DNA of 64,000 nt from Thiomicrorhabdus sp965603495 (GCA_965603495.1 CBFDDF010000007.1:1-64000), one strand, 5' to 3'. Shown: positions 36,384-46,071, counted from the first letter of the stretch. The notes: generated by a model from the sequence alone, not told the origin. Made by a program: numbers and translations.

Positions 36384-36791
36384 ATGAGCGGCGCAGAACT
36401 GAAAAAAGTGGGTTTAAAAGTTACTTTACCGAGATTGAAAATTTTAGAAATTCTGGAAAGAGCAGGAGATGATCATCACTTAACGGCTGAGGACGTCTAT
36501 AAAATTCTACTCGATTTAGGTGAAGAGGTCGGTCTAGCGACGGTCTATCGTGTGTTAACTCAGTTTGAGCAAGCGGGCATTGTGCGCCGTCTAAACTTTG
36601 AAAATAACATTTCAATTTTTGAACTGGATACCGGTGACAATCATGATCACTTGGTTTGTGTAAAGAACGGTACGGTTAAAGAGTTTGTTGATCCGATTAT
36701 TGAAGAGCGTATTCAAGAAATTGCCAAAGAGAATGGTTACGAGTTATCTGGCCACAGCCTGGTGATTTACGGCGCTTTAACCGAAAAGTAG
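36384..36791 (+). CDS. fur: Ferric uptake regulator Fur
   Basis: The protein has 135 residues. A winged helix carries HHLTAEDVYKIL and VGLATVYRVLTQFE, and the dimerisation/metal domain has GDNHDHLVCVKNG. It lacks the CxxC zinc cysteines of E. coli Fur: only one Cys is kept, as in Pseudomonas-type Fur. It represses iron-uptake genes with Fe2+. AGAGGG precedes the ATG. The bamE/fur divergence is typical of gammaproteobacteria. Confidence 0.93.
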   Translation: MSGAELKKVGLKVTLPRLKILEILERAGDDHHLTAEDVYKILLDLGEEVGLATVYRVLTQFEQAGIVRRLNFENNISIFELDTGDNHDHLVCVKNGTVKEFVDPIIEERIQEIAKENGYELSGHSLVIYGALTEK

Positions 36792-36841
36792 ACCAACTCT
36801 CGTAAGGCTCGTATTCAAATCTTAAGTTTTAAATTCGTTTT

Positions 36842-36879
36842 AAAAAGCAGTTCAAATCGATATTTGAACTGCTTTTTTT
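36842..36879. terminator. Terminator after fur
   Basis: A 15-pair stem built on AAAAGCAGTTCAAAT and its complement with a CGAT loop, then a T-run. The flanking A-run allows use in both directions. Confidence 0.92.
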
Positions 36880-36908
36880 GTTTTAGAAGCGTATTTTAAA
36901 TGGCTTCT

Positions 36909-37289
36909 CTAATCTTCAATGATCTGCACTTCTGTCAAGCCTGACTGTTTATCAATGCTAAATAGCAGTTCACAATGTTCGACTTGCTCGTTTAAAGGCG
37001 TGGGGTCATCAGTACAACTACAGCCTGCGGTTTGTCCCTTATAAAACACGCTGGTTTTCACGTCTAAAGTAGATTCCTTAACCGTGACAGCGTATGCCAT
37101 TACTTCAAAGTCGTTTGGCAAAGCATAACTCGACCACTTTAAACCTGCTTGTAATGGCAGAAGATGGCTGCTCAGAGCTTCAACTTCAGTGATAAAAGCT
37201 TTTTTAAAGGCTTTGTCTGTTTGGCTGGTAAACGATTCTGGTTGTGAGAGGCTTTGCCAAGCTTGTAATGTATCGGTGAGTTTTATCAA
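36909..37289 (-). CDS. Hypothetical protein
   Basis: A 126-residue soluble protein with no recognised domain. It has a C-terminal cysteine group in GQTAGCSCTDDP and EHCELLF. It lies directly downstream of recN (about 25 bp) and is probably cotranscribed with it. A partial palindrome copy sits in the junction. Function unknown. Confidence 0.6.
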   Translation of the reverse strand: MIKLTDTLQAWQSLSQPESFTSQTDKAFKKAFITEVEALSSHLLPLQAGLKWSSYALPNDFEVMAYAVTVKESTLDVKTSVFYKGQTAGCSCTDDPTPLNEQVEHCELLFSIDKQSGLTEVQIIED

Positions 37290-37314
37290 AACCAGGCCTA
37301 CTTCGTCTTGTTGA

Positions 37315-38982
37315 TTAGTTTCGCTGTTGAGCGCTGGCGAACATCTCTTTGGCGTGACCGAGTGTTTGCTCGGTGATGGTTAATCCGCCCATCATACGCG
37401 CCAACTCTTCAATACGTGCGGTCTCGTCAAGCTCGATTACTTGCGTGTAAGTCAGCTCGTTTTCAGTCCGTTTTTCAATCTGTAGATGGGTGTGACCATG
37501 CGAAGCAACTTGCGCTAAATGGGTGATGGATAATATTTGCTTATGTGCGCCCAGTTGCTGCATTTTTTTACCGACCACTTCAGCAATCCCACCCCCGATT
37601 CCGACATCGACTTCATCAAATATTAGGGTCGGTAAGCTGGTGACTTCTGCGGTGGCAACTTGAATCGCTAGGCTGATTCGAGAAAGTTCTCCTCCTGAAG
37701 CAACTTTCGCTAAAGGCTGTAATGGCTGGCCTTTATTGGCGGTGACATAAAAAGCCACCTTATCTAAACCATTGGCGTTGACGCTCTCCAGAGCCGTGAC
37801 TTGAACTTCAAATAAACCATTGGGCATGCCAAGCGAGTGCATGCCCTCTGTGACAATCGCCGAGAGTTTCTGAGCGGCTTTGAGGCGAGATTTGCTTAAG
37901 GCTAAACCACTGGCTTGATAAGTTGACCAGGCCTGGTCAATGTCAAGTCTCAGGGTTTCTAAAGAGGCATCAGACTGCGTTAGACTGGTTAAGGCATCTT
38001 TAAGTTGCTGGTGCTTTTCAACCAGGATGTCTGGTTCCAAGTTGTATTTTTTGGCTAGGCCGAACAACAAAGATAAGCGTTCTTCAATCTGATTGAGCTG
38101 ATTGGGATCTAGCTCGATGTCACTAGAGTGCTTGTGAATTTCCGTTGCGGCTTCTTGAGCTTCAATCAGTGCGCTATTGAGTTGTTCAATAGTGGATTGT
38201 AAACTTGGGCTGTAACTCACGATGGATTCAATGGCGTGAATCGCTTGGTTGATTAAATCTGCAGCTCCGGAGTCCCCTTCAATCGCTTCATAAGCATTTT
38301 CACAGGCTAGGATAATTTCACTGGCATGCGAAAGTTGACTCTGCTCTTCCGAAAGTTCTTCAAATTCACCTTGAATAGGTTGAACTTCATCGAACTCACT
38401 GTTTTGAAAAGACAAAAGTTCAAACTTGCTCTGAAAATCAGCTTGATTAGCGAGTAGTGTTTCCAGTTGGCGATTTAAAACCTGCCAGGCCTGGTAGTCT
38501 TGACGACAAGTTTTTATCAACTTTGGATGAACTGCGTAGGCATCTAATAAACCCAACTGTTTATGGTTGGAAAGTAAGGATTGGTGTTCGTGCTGTCCAT
38601 GAATATCAATCAACATGCTGCCAAGGGTTTTCAATAGACTGGATGGAATAGGGCGGCCATTGATATAGGCTTTAGAGCGCCCTTCGGAAGTGACCGTTCT
38701 TCGCAGGTAGCAGTCGCAGTCATCGTCAAGCTCCTGTTCAACTAACCAAGTCTGTACATGCGGTAATGTTTTGATATCAAACTGGGCGGTGACTTCTGCT
38801 CTTGGCGTATTGTGGCGTACTAAACTGCTATCAGAGCGGTCTCCCAGTGTGAGGCCTAAGGCGTCCAATAAAATAGATTTTCCGGCACCGGTTTCACCCG
38901 TCAAGCTACTGAACCCCGTGTTAAAGTTAAGGTGTAGCTTTTCGATTAGAGCCAAGTTTTGAATTGAGAGTTCTTGCAGCAT
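37315..38982 (-). CDS. recN: DNA repair protein RecN
   Basis: The protein has 555 residues. An SMC-like ATPase has Walker A GETGAGKS (31-38), a central coiled coil (about 160-370), signature VASGGELSRISLAIQ, and Walker B LIFDEVDVGIGG. It acts in double-strand break repair. The gene contains one exact palindrome (read DQAW) and one near copy (YQAW). I saw no LexA box upstream, though recN is usually SOS-controlled. Confidence 0.96.
   Translation of the reverse strand: MLQELSIQNLALIEKLHLNFNTGFSSLTGETGAGKSILLDALGLTLGDRSDSSLVRHNTPRAEVTAQFDIKTLPHVQTWLVEQELDDDCDCYLRRTVTSEGRSKAYINGRPIPSSLLKTLGSMLIDIHGQHEHQSLLSNHKQLGLLDAYAVHPKLIKTCRQDYQAWQVLNRQLETLLANQADFQSKFELLSFQNSEFDEVQPIQGEFEELSEEQSQLSHASEIILACENAYEAIEGDSGAADLINQAIHAIESIVSYSPSLQSTIEQLNSALIEAQEAATEIHKHSSDIELDPNQLNQIEERLSLLFGLAKKYNLEPDILVEKHQQLKDALTSLTQSDASLETLRLDIDQAWSTYQASGLALSKSRLKAAQKLSAIVTEGMHSLGMPNGLFEVQVTALESVNANGLDKVAFYVTANKGQPLQPLAKVASGGELSRISLAIQVATAEVTSLPTLIFDEVDVGIGGGIAEVVGKKMQQLGAHKQILSITHLAQVASHGHTHLQIEKRTENELTYTQVIELDETARIEELARMMGGLTITEQTLGHAKEMFASAQQRN
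37926..37937. repeat. Palindrome ACCAGGCCTGGT, copy 11
   Basis: Exact copy in recN, read as Asp-Gln-Ala-Trp. The symmetry extends to 18 bp (TTGACCAGGCCTGGTCAA). Confidence 0.95.
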
Positions 38983-39057
38983 GTGTATTCTTTTTAGTTA
39001 GTCAGTAGCATATGAATAGGGTGTGGCTAAGCCGCGTAAAGTGCGATGTTATGTGCT

Positions 39058-39933
39058 TTACAGCTTATCGCCCCAGTGTAACTTGGCTCGTAAGAGTTCA
39101 AAGTGGTCATGCCCCTTGGGGTGGAGCATTTTAATGAAATTGGGATGACGCGTCACAATGGTTCGGTAACCGGCAGAAATCAGGTAGGTGATTTGTCCAT
39201 CACAGATGATTTGTGCAGTGCCATAGCAATTCTCATGCGGGCGTAACTCGACCACACTTTTTCCTGAGATGACATAAGGACGGTTGCTCATGGTGTGTGG
39301 ATTAATGGCGACTAAGCTTAATACATCTAGCGTCGGGTCGAGTATTGGACCACCAGCTGAAAGGCCATAAGCAGTCGAGCCAGTCGGCGTTGAGATAATC
39401 ATGCCATCAGAACGCTGGCTGTTAAAAAAACGATTGTCGACAAAGGTTTCAAATTCAATCATCCGTGGCGACTCTGTTTTATGGATGACCACATCATTAA
39501 AGGCCAGCTGATCAAACAGCACTTCATCGTCTTTTTGAATGATAACTCTTATTAGGTTACGTTCTTCGCACTCATAAATGCCGTCCATCATTTCATCTAA
39601 GGTCGTGATCATCTCTTTGGGTGAAATATCGGTCAAAAATCCTAAACGTCCGAGGTTAATACCAAGAATCGGGATGTTGTAGTCGACAATCGAGCGAGCG
39701 ACATCCAAGAAAGTACCATCGCCACCGACCACCACTGCGACATCAATATGTTGTGCCAGCTCTTCACGGTCAATGATTTCGATACCATAACGTTCATACG
39801 GAAAATCATGACATGATGCAGAATCCAAAAAAACGGTTTTGGATTTGCTTTGCAGGTGTTGAATCAGGGTATCAATACTTTCCCATGATTGAATGCCATT
39901 GTATTTACCAAAAATGCCTATTTTCTTAAACAT
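39058..39933 (-). CDS. nadK: NAD kinase
   Basis: The protein has 291 residues, with VVVGGDGTFLDVAR (the GGDG kinase motif), ILGINLGRLGFLTD, SDGMIISTPTGSTAYGLSAGGPI and a C-terminal beta sandwich. It phosphorylates NAD to NADP. It is divergent from hrcA and upstream of recN, a conserved gammaproteobacterial neighbourhood. Confidence 0.96.
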   Translation of the reverse strand: MFKKIGIFGKYNGIQSWESIDTLIQHLQSKSKTVFLDSASCHDFPYERYGIEIIDREELAQHIDVAVVVGGDGTFLDVARSIVDYNIPILGINLGRLGFLTDISPKEMITTLDEMMDGIYECEERNLIRVIIQKDDEVLFDQLAFNDVVIHKTESPRMIEFETFVDNRFFNSQRSDGMIISTPTGSTAYGLSAGGPILDPTLDVLSLVAINPHTMSNRPYVISGKSVVELRPHENCYGTAQIICDGQITYLISAGYRTIVTRHPNFIKMLHPKGHDHFELLRAKLHWGDKL

Positions 39934-39972
39934 TTATTTCTCTCACTCTTCCAATATAGACGCTAAAAATTC

Positions 39973-40000
39973 TTGTATAACTGGGCCGGAAACTTATAAT
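39973..40000 (+). promoter_or_regulatory. Sigma-70 promoter of hrcA
   Basis: TTGTAT and TATAAT separated by 16 bases, ending directly at the CIRCE element. Transcription would begin within the operator. Confidence 0.65.
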
Positions 40001-40027
40001 TTAGCACTCAAGGGTTGAGAGTGCTTA
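40001..40027. promoter_or_regulatory. CIRCE operator (HrcA binding site)
   Basis: TTAGCACTC, nine bases, GAGTGCTTA: the canonical TTAGCACTC-N9-GAGTGCTAA with a single deviation. It overlaps the hrcA transcription start and implies autoregulation of hrcA, and perhaps of grpE downstream. Confidence 0.92.
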
Positions 40028-40108
40028 TTTTAATACTATATATCACTCAGGCTAGACAGAAAAACAAACCGTCTATTTACCTTTTTAATACTTACCTTAG
40101 GCTAGCAG

Positions 40109-41134
40109 ATGTTAAGCGACCGTTCACAGATTTTATTTAAAAATTTAATGGGATTATACCTGAATGAAGGTAAGCCGGTAGGGTCAACCACCTTGGCTAA
40201 ATGCCCAGAAGTTGGCTTAAGCTCAGCCACGGTACGTAACGTCATGGCGGATTTGGAAAAGTTAGGCCTGATTCACGCACCGCATACCTCAGCAGGCCGT
40301 GTGCCAACGGACAAAGGCTATCGCCTGTTTGTGGACTCAATGCTGACCTACCAGCCACTTTCTTTGCAGGGTGAAGCGCGAATTCGCCAGGAATTATCGC
40401 CGAATCTCAATCCAGATGCTTTGATGCTCAATGCTTCTAATATCCTCTCGGGCATGACTGGTATGGCCAGTTTGATATTGATGCCTAAAAAAGAACGAGA
40501 GATTCTCAAGCATATCGATTTTATTGCATTAGGTGAAAATCGAGTCTTAGTGGTGTTAGTGTTTAATGATCAGGATGTGCAAAACCGGATTGTGGAATTG
40601 GAAAGTCCGATTACGGCCAGTGAATTGATTAAAATCGCCAACTTTTTAAATGAACAGTGTGCTGGTAAAAGTTTGGCGGAGGCGCGCAAAACTTTAGTAG
40701 AGCGCCTAAACTTGATTAGAAGCACCACGAACGAATTTATGTCGTCAGTGATAGAAGCAACCGATAGTGTGCTCTCTGAACAACTACAGCAAAAAATACC
40801 TTTTTTAGTATCTGGTCAAACCAATTTGCTCAACTACCAAGAGTTGGCGCATGCTGATAAGTTAAAATCTCTGTTTCATGCCTTTGAACATCACTCAGAA
40901 ATGCTTAGTGTGTTAGATAAGAGTATGGATGCCCAAGGCGTGCAGGTGTTTATTGGTTCAGAGTGTGGCAATCCTATCTATCAAGACTGTAGTATTGTCA
41001 CCACGCCTTATGAAGTGGAAGGTGAAGTCTTGGGGGTATTGGGCGTCGTTGGTCCAAGCCGGATGAATTATGGGAAAGTGGTGCCTAAAGTAGATATCAC
41101 CGCAAAAATTTTAAGTTCCCTCTTGAAAAAATAA
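40109..41134 (+). CDS. hrcA: Heat-inducible transcription repressor HrcA
   Basis: The protein has 341 residues. An N-terminal winged helix (VGSTTLAKCPEVGLSSATVRN, HTSAGRVPTDKGYRLF) is followed by the GAF-like effector domain and the C-terminal GVLGVVGPSRMNYGKV. It represses heat-shock genes through CIRCE with GroEL as co-factor. The operator lies 80 bp upstream, so it should repress itself. First gene of hrcA-grpE-dnaK-dnaJ. Confidence 0.96.
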   Translation: MLSDRSQILFKNLMGLYLNEGKPVGSTTLAKCPEVGLSSATVRNVMADLEKLGLIHAPHTSAGRVPTDKGYRLFVDSMLTYQPLSLQGEARIRQELSPNLNPDALMLNASNILSGMTGMASLILMPKKEREILKHIDFIALGENRVLVVLVFNDQDVQNRIVELESPITASELIKIANFLNEQCAGKSLAEARKTLVERLNLIRSTTNEFMSSVIEATDSVLSEQLQQKIPFLVSGQTNLLNYQELAHADKLKSLFHAFEHHSEMLSVLDKSMDAQGVQVFIGSECGNPIYQDCSIVTTPYEVEGEVLGVLGVVGPSRMNYGKVVPKVDITAKILSSLLKK

Positions 41135-41225
41135 GCAAGCGTCCCAATGATTTGGATATCAGAATTTTTAAAGTTAAGTCGTTTGCCTTGTTTAAGGTAA
41201 ACCTACTCAAATAGGAAGTAAAAAC

Positions 41226-41798
41226 GTGTCAGATTTTAAAGCAGACAATCAAACCGCTGAAGAACAAATCCCAACAGCAGAAGAAGTCCTAGAAAATGCA
41301 GAAGAAGCGTTAGAAGACGCACAAGAAACCGTCACGAAAGATGTAGAAGCTTTGTTAGCTGAGACGCGTATTGAAGCGGATAAGCATAAAGATATGGCAT
41401 TACGTATTCAAGCCGACATGGAAAACCTACGTCGTCGTACGCGTATCGATATTGAAAGCGCCCATAAATATGCCTTAGACAAGTTTGTAAACGCTTTGAT
41501 TCCAGCGATGGATTCAATGGAAATGGGCATGGATGCGTCTTCTAAAGAAGATGCTTCTATTGAAAGTATCCGTGAAGGCATTGAGATGACCTTTAAGCAA
41601 TTGCTAGATGTTTTGGGTCAGTTCAATGTTGAACGTGTTGATCCAAAGGGTGAAAAGTTTAACCCTGAACTGCATGAAGCTTTAACGATGATTCCATCGC
41701 CAGATCACGAGTCGAATACAGTGGTCGATGTCATTCAGAAAGGCTACACCTTAAATGAAAGACTGGTAAGAGCGGCCCGTGTCATCGTAGCTCAGTAA
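41226..41798 (+). CDS. grpE: Nucleotide exchange factor GrpE
   Basis: The protein has 190 residues with an acidic N-terminus, a long helix (ALRIQADMENLRRRTRIDIE) and a C-terminal beta wing with VVDVIQKGYTLNERLVRAARV. It releases ADP from DnaK. The start is GTG behind AGGAAG. It lies 91 bp after hrcA. Confidence 0.95.
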   Translation: MSDFKADNQTAEEQIPTAEEVLENAEEALEDAQETVTKDVEALLAETRIEADKHKDMALRIQADMENLRRRTRIDIESAHKYALDKFVNALIPAMDSMEMGMDASSKEDASIESIREGIEMTFKQLLDVLGQFNVERVDPKGEKFNPELHEALTMIPSPDHESNTVVDVIQKGYTLNERLVRAARVIVAQ

Positions 41799-41846
41799 AA
41801 AAAGCGTAACGAATTAGATAAAAAACATAAAAAAAACTTTGCATGG

Positions 41847-41874
41847 CTTGAAAAGCAAATTAACAGCCCTATAA
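41847..41874 (+). promoter_or_regulatory. Sigma-32-type heat-shock promoter of dnaK
   Basis: CTTGAAA, then 13 bases, then CCCTATAA, close to the consensus CTTGAAA-N(11-16)-CCCATNT. It lies about 45 bp before the dnaK ATG. dnaK would thus use heat-shock sigma factor, while hrcA uses CIRCE. Confidence 0.75.
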
Positions 41875-41919
41875 AGTTTGCAACATTAAAAAATTAAAAA
41901 ACTCTTGGAGAATATTAAG

Positions 41920-43839
41920 ATGGCTAAAATTATTGGTATCGATTTAGGAACAACAAACTCTTGTGTCGCGGTTATGGAAGGCAAAGAAGTTAAAGTAATC
42001 CCTAACGCTGAAGGCGCGCGTACAACTCCTTCTATCGTTGCTTACACAGCGGACGGTGAAGTATTAGTAGGGGATTCTGCAAAGCGTCAAGCAGTGACTA
42101 ACCCAGAAAACACGATCTTCGCAATCAAGCGTTTAATCGGTCGTCGTGCAGATGATAAGATTGTTGCGAAAGATAAAGACATGGTGCCTTATGCAATCGT
42201 TGCCGCAGATAATGGTGATGCTTGGGTTGAAGTAAATGGTAAGAAGTTATCGCCACAAGAAGTGTCTGCAAAAACATTGATTAAAATGAAGAAGACTGCT
42301 GAAGACTATCTTGGTTATGAAGTGACTGAAGCGGTTATCACGGTACCTGCATACTTCAACGATGCACAGCGTCAAGCGACTAAAGATGCGGGTAAAATCG
42401 CTGGTCTAGAGGTTAAGCGTATTATCAACGAGCCAACGGCTGCTGCACTTGCATACGGTATGGATAAAGTTGTTAAAGACAGTGTTATTGCAGTTTACGA
42501 TTTAGGTGGGGGAACATTCGATGTTTCAATCATCGAAGTGGCTAACCTAGATGGCGAGAAGCAAGTTGAAGTATTGTCTACTAATGGTGACACTTTCCTA
42601 GGTGGTGAAGATTTCGATAACGTGATCGTTGAGTACATCGCTGAAGAGTTCATGAAAGATCAGAATGTTAACTTGAAATTAGATAAGTTGGCACTACAAC
42701 GTGTTCGTGAAGCGGCAGAGAAAGCGAAAATTGAACTTTCTTCACGTGAGCAAACAGACATCAACTTACCTTACGTAACTGCTGATGCAACGGGTCCTAA
42801 GCATTTAAATATGAAAATCACGCGTGCTAAGTTTGAGTCTTTGATTGAAGATTTGGTTAAGCGTTCGATTGAGCCTTGTAAGATTGCTTTAAAAGATGCT
42901 GGTCTTTCAGCTTCTCAAATTGACGATGTTATCTTGGTTGGTGGTTCTACTCGTGTACCAATGGTTCAAGCAGCGGTTAAAGAGTTCTTCGGTAAAGAGC
43001 CTCGTAAAGATGTAAACCCTGATGAAGCGGTTGCCATGGGTGCAGCGATTCAAGGGGGTGTTCTTTCTGGTGATGTAAACGACGTTCTTCTATTAGATGT
43101 AACCCCTCTATCTCTAGGTATCGAGACAATGGGTGGCGTTATGTCTAAGTTGATTGAGAAAAACACTACGATCCCTACTCGTAAATCACAAGTGTTCTCT
43201 ACGGCTGAAGATAATCAGTCTGCTGTAACCATTCACGTGGTTCAGGGTGAGCGCGAAATGGCGTCTGGTAACAAGTCTCTAGGTCAATTCAACCTAGACG
43301 AAATTGCACCAGCACAACGTGGTATGCCACAAATCGAAGTAACTTTTGATATTGATGCGAACGGTATCCTAAACGTATCAGCTAAAGATAAGTCGACTGG
43401 CAAAGAGCAACACATCACTATTCAAGCGTCTTCAGGTTTAACACCAGAAGAAGTTGAAGCAATGGTTAAAGATGCTGAAGCGCACGCTGAAGAAGATGCC
43501 AAAATGAAAGTATTGGTTGAAGCACGTAACCAAGCTGACGGGATGGTTCATGCAACTCAGAAGATGGTTAAAGATGCTGGTGACTCTGTTGACGCGGCTG
43601 AAAAAGAAGCGATTGACACAGCTATTACTGCCGTCAATGATGCAATCAAAGGCGATGATAAAGACGCGATTGATGCTGCCGTTGCTAAACTAGCTGAAGC
43701 GAGCCAGTCTGTTGCTCAAAAAGCACAGGCTAAGCAAGCGGAAGGTGGTGCAGAGGCACAGCAGCAAGGTGAAACAAATGAAGCGGATGACGATATCGTC
43801 GATGCAGAGTTTGAAGAAGTGAATGACGATAAAAAATAA
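41920..43839 (+). CDS. dnaK: Chaperone DnaK (Hsp70)
   Basis: The 639-residue protein starts MAKIIGIDLGTTNSCVAVME. The ATPase domain has VYDLGGGTFDVSI and ILVGGSTRVP, the linker DVLLLDVTPLSLG, then the substrate domain and a disordered tail ending in acidic residues. ATG 41920 follows TTGGAGAA; the frame also contains TTG 41905. It works with DnaJ and GrpE. Confidence 0.98.
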   Translation: MAKIIGIDLGTTNSCVAVMEGKEVKVIPNAEGARTTPSIVAYTADGEVLVGDSAKRQAVTNPENTIFAIKRLIGRRADDKIVAKDKDMVPYAIVAADNGDAWVEVNGKKLSPQEVSAKTLIKMKKTAEDYLGYEVTEAVITVPAYFNDAQRQATKDAGKIAGLEVKRIINEPTAAALAYGMDKVVKDSVIAVYDLGGGTFDVSIIEVANLDGEKQVEVLSTNGDTFLGGEDFDNVIVEYIAEEFMKDQNVNLKLDKLALQRVREAAEKAKIELSSREQTDINLPYVTADATGPKHLNMKITRAKFESLIEDLVKRSIEPCKIALKDAGLSASQIDDVILVGGSTRVPMVQAAVKEFFGKEPRKDVNPDEAVAMGAAIQGGVLSGDVNDVLLLDVTPLSLGIETMGGVMSKLIEKNTTIPTRKSQVFSTAEDNQSAVTIHVVQGEREMASGNKSLGQFNLDEIAPAQRGMPQIEVTFDIDANGILNVSAKDKSTGKEQHITIQASSGLTPEEVEAMVKDAEAHAEEDAKMKVLVEARNQADGMVHATQKMVKDAGDSVDAAEKEAIDTAITAVNDAIKGDDKDAIDAAVAKLAEASQSVAQKAQAKQAEGGAEAQQQGETNEADDDIVDAEFEEVNDDKK

Positions 43840-43889
43840 TTTTAGGGCGTAAACTAACGCCTTAAAAATCTTTATTGTTAGTCAAATAG

Positions 43890-43932
43890 ATGCACGAATA
43901 CCTTAGGTTTCTAAGGAATTTGTGCATTTTTA
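43890..43932 (+). terminator. Hairpin after dnaK
   Basis: An interrupted stem pairs ATGCAC..CCTTAG with CTAAGG..GTGCAT around GTTT, followed by a T-rich stretch. It likely limits read-through from dnaK into dnaJ. Confidence 0.7.
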
Positions 43933-43963
43933 TATGTTTAGTTTAAGTCTCTATTTAAAAGTC

Positions 43964-43975
43964 ACCAGGCCTGGT
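43964..43975. repeat. Palindrome ACCAGGCCTGGT, copy 12
   Basis: Exact copy between the dnaK terminator and dnaJ. Confidence 0.95.
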
Positions 43976-44038
43976 AAGTTGGTTCGGTTGTTTTTAAATA
44001 GACATTAATCACGCGCTTGGCGCAAATACGAGAGATCG

Positions 44039-45202
44039 ATGAGCAAAACCTGTTATTACGAAATTTTAGCGGTTACTAAAACCGCTTCTGAAGGCGAAAT
44101 TAAAAAAGCCTACCGAAAAATGGCGATGAAATATCATCCTGACCGTAATCCAGATGACAAAGCTTCTGAAGATAAGTTCAAGGAAGCGGCAGAGGCTTAT
44201 GAAGTTCTGTCTGACTCTCAGAAGCGTGCGACCTATGATCAGTTCGGTCATGACGGCTTGAATGGTCAATCAGGTGGCGGAGGCGGTTTCGGCGGCGGTT
44301 TTGAAGGTGGTTTCGGCGATATCTTTGGCGATATGTTCGGCGGCGGTTTCGGCGGCCAACGTGGTCCTCAACCCGGTGCGGATCTGCAATATGAACTAAA
44401 GATTAGTTTAGAAGATGCCGTTGCTGGCACCTCTGTTGATATTCGTATTCCAACCAAAGATACTTGTGACAGTTGTGATGGAACAGGTGCAGAGCCGGGT
44501 AGTAAGGTTGAAACTTGTCCAACCTGTCATGGGGCTGGTCAAGTGCGCATGCAGCAAGGTTTCTTTGCGGTCAATCGTGCTTGTCCTAGCTGTCATGGAA
44601 CAGGTCAGCTTATTAAAACACCTTGTAAAAGCTGTCGTGGTGAAGGATATACTCATAGCCACAAAACACTGACGGTTAAAATTCCAGCAGGTGTTGATAC
44701 TGGTGATCGTATTCGTATACAAGGCGAAGGTGAAGCGGGCGAGCCCGGAGCACCACGTGGTGATTTATATGTGCGTATGCAAGTTCAAAAACACGCTATC
44801 TTTGAGCGTGATGGCAATACGCTGTATTGTGAACTACCAATGAGTTTCTCAACTGCCGCTTTAGGTGGCAGTGTCGATGTGCCGACCTTAGGTGGCAAAG
44901 CCAGTTTAAAAGTGCCTGCGGGAACGCAGTCTGGTCAGCGTTTTAAGTTGGCAGGCAAAGGGGTTAAGTCAGTACGTTCATCTCGTGTTGGCGATATGAT
45001 TGTTGAAGTGCATATTGAAACGCCTGTGAAGTTAACCTCTCGCCAAAAGGAGTTGTTGCAAGAGTTTGATGAAAGCCTAAAAGGCAAACATCATAAACAG
45101 CACAGCCCAAAAGAGCACAGTTTCTTTGATTCGGTAAAGTCTTTCTTTACGAGTGACGATGATAAAAAATCTGACGAGAATGATGCCGGTCCTTGGAAGT
45201 AA
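44039..45202 (+). CDS. dnaJ: Chaperone DnaJ (Hsp40)
   Basis: The protein has 387 residues. The J domain has HPD at 33-35, a Gly/Phe-rich stretch runs from about 76 to 110, and a zinc domain has four CxxC pairs at 143/146, 160/163, 182/185 and 196/199. The client-binding domains follow. The tail (about 350-387) is rich in Lys, His and Asp. It stimulates DnaK ATPase. Confidence 0.97.
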   Translation: MSKTCYYEILAVTKTASEGEIKKAYRKMAMKYHPDRNPDDKASEDKFKEAAEAYEVLSDSQKRATYDQFGHDGLNGQSGGGGGFGGGFEGGFGDIFGDMFGGGFGGQRGPQPGADLQYELKISLEDAVAGTSVDIRIPTKDTCDSCDGTGAEPGSKVETCPTCHGAGQVRMQQGFFAVNRACPSCHGTGQLIKTPCKSCRGEGYTHSHKTLTVKIPAGVDTGDRIRIQGEGEAGEPGAPRGDLYVRMQVQKHAIFERDGNTLYCELPMSFSTAALGGSVDVPTLGGKASLKVPAGTQSGQRFKLAGKGVKSVRSSRVGDMIVEVHIETPVKLTSRQKELLQEFDESLKGKHHKQHSPKEHSFFDSVKSFFTSDDDKKSDENDAGPWK

Positions 45203-45270
45203 ACTCTAGTACCCTGCAAATTTTTAAGATAAAGCATTAAACCTAACGTTTTTACAAAGGATTCACGACA

Positions 45271-46071
45271 ATGAGAGTTGCAATTATTGGCGCTTCGGGC
45301 CGCATGGGAAAGAACTTAATCGATGCGGTCAATCAAACCGAAGGGTTAACCGTTGCCGCTGCCATTGAACGTCCCGATAGTAGTCTGTTAGGCGCTGATG
45401 CCGGTGAATTAGCGGGTCAGGGTAAGTTGGGTGTAAAGATTGTTGGTTCACTTGAAGCCGTCGTCAATGATTTTGATGTATTGATTGATTTCACCACGCC
45501 TGAAACCACAGTACACAACCTTGCAGTTTGCGTTGCCAATAACAAAAAGATTGTGATTGGTACGACTGGTTTTGATGAAGTCGGTTTATCGGCAATCGAT
45601 AAAGCGGCTGAAAAAATCGCCATTATTTTTGCCGCAAACTACAGTGTGGGTGTTAATCTTTGCCTTAAATTGCTAAAGCAAGCAGCTGAAGTTTTAAACG
45701 AAGGTTACGATATTGAAATCATCGAGGGTCATCACCGTCATAAAGTCGATGCCCCTTCCGGTACGGCGTTAAGAATGGGTGAAGTGGTTGCCGAAACTTT
45801 AGGTCGTGATTTGAAGGAATGTGCGGTCTATGGTCGTGAAGGTATTACCGGCGCTCGTGATCCGAATACTATCGGTTTTGCAACAGTGCGTGCCGGGGAT
45901 ATTGTTGGTGATCACACAGTATTGTTTGCCACCGAAGGCGAGCGGGTTGAAATCACCCATAAAGCCTCAAGTCGTATGACCTTTGCCAACGGAGCTGCTC
46001 GTTCATGCAGTTGGTTAGCGACGAAAGAGCAAGGGTTGTTTGATATGCAGGATGTTTTGAATCTGCGTTAA
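45271..46071 (+). CDS. dapB: 4-hydroxy-tetrahydrodipicolinate reductase
   Basis: The 266-residue protein has the Rossmann motif IIGASGRMG near the N-terminus and the catalytic EGHHRHKVDAPSGTA (His154/His155, Lys158). It reduces 4-hydroxy-tetrahydrodipicolinate with NAD(P)H in lysine and diaminopimelate synthesis. The gene follows dnaJ by 68 bp with AAAGGA before the ATG; dnaJ-dapB order (then often carA) is common in gammaproteobacteria. Confidence 0.97.
   Translation: MRVAIIGASGRMGKNLIDAVNQTEGLTVAAAIERPDSSLLGADAGELAGQGKLGVKIVGSLEAVVNDFDVLIDFTTPETTVHNLAVCVANNKKIVIGTTGFDEVGLSAIDKAAEKIAIIFAANYSVGVNLCLKLLKQAAEVLNEGYDIEIIEGHHRHKVDAPSGTALRMGEVVAETLGRDLKECAVYGREGITGARDPNTIGFATVRAGDIVGDHTVLFATEGERVEITHKASSRMTFANGAARSCSWLATKEQGLFDMQDVLNLR

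Noticed and set aside
38983..39057. LexA box upstream of recN
   Set aside because: No CTGT-N8-ACAG-like sequence was found on either strand in the recN upstream gap.
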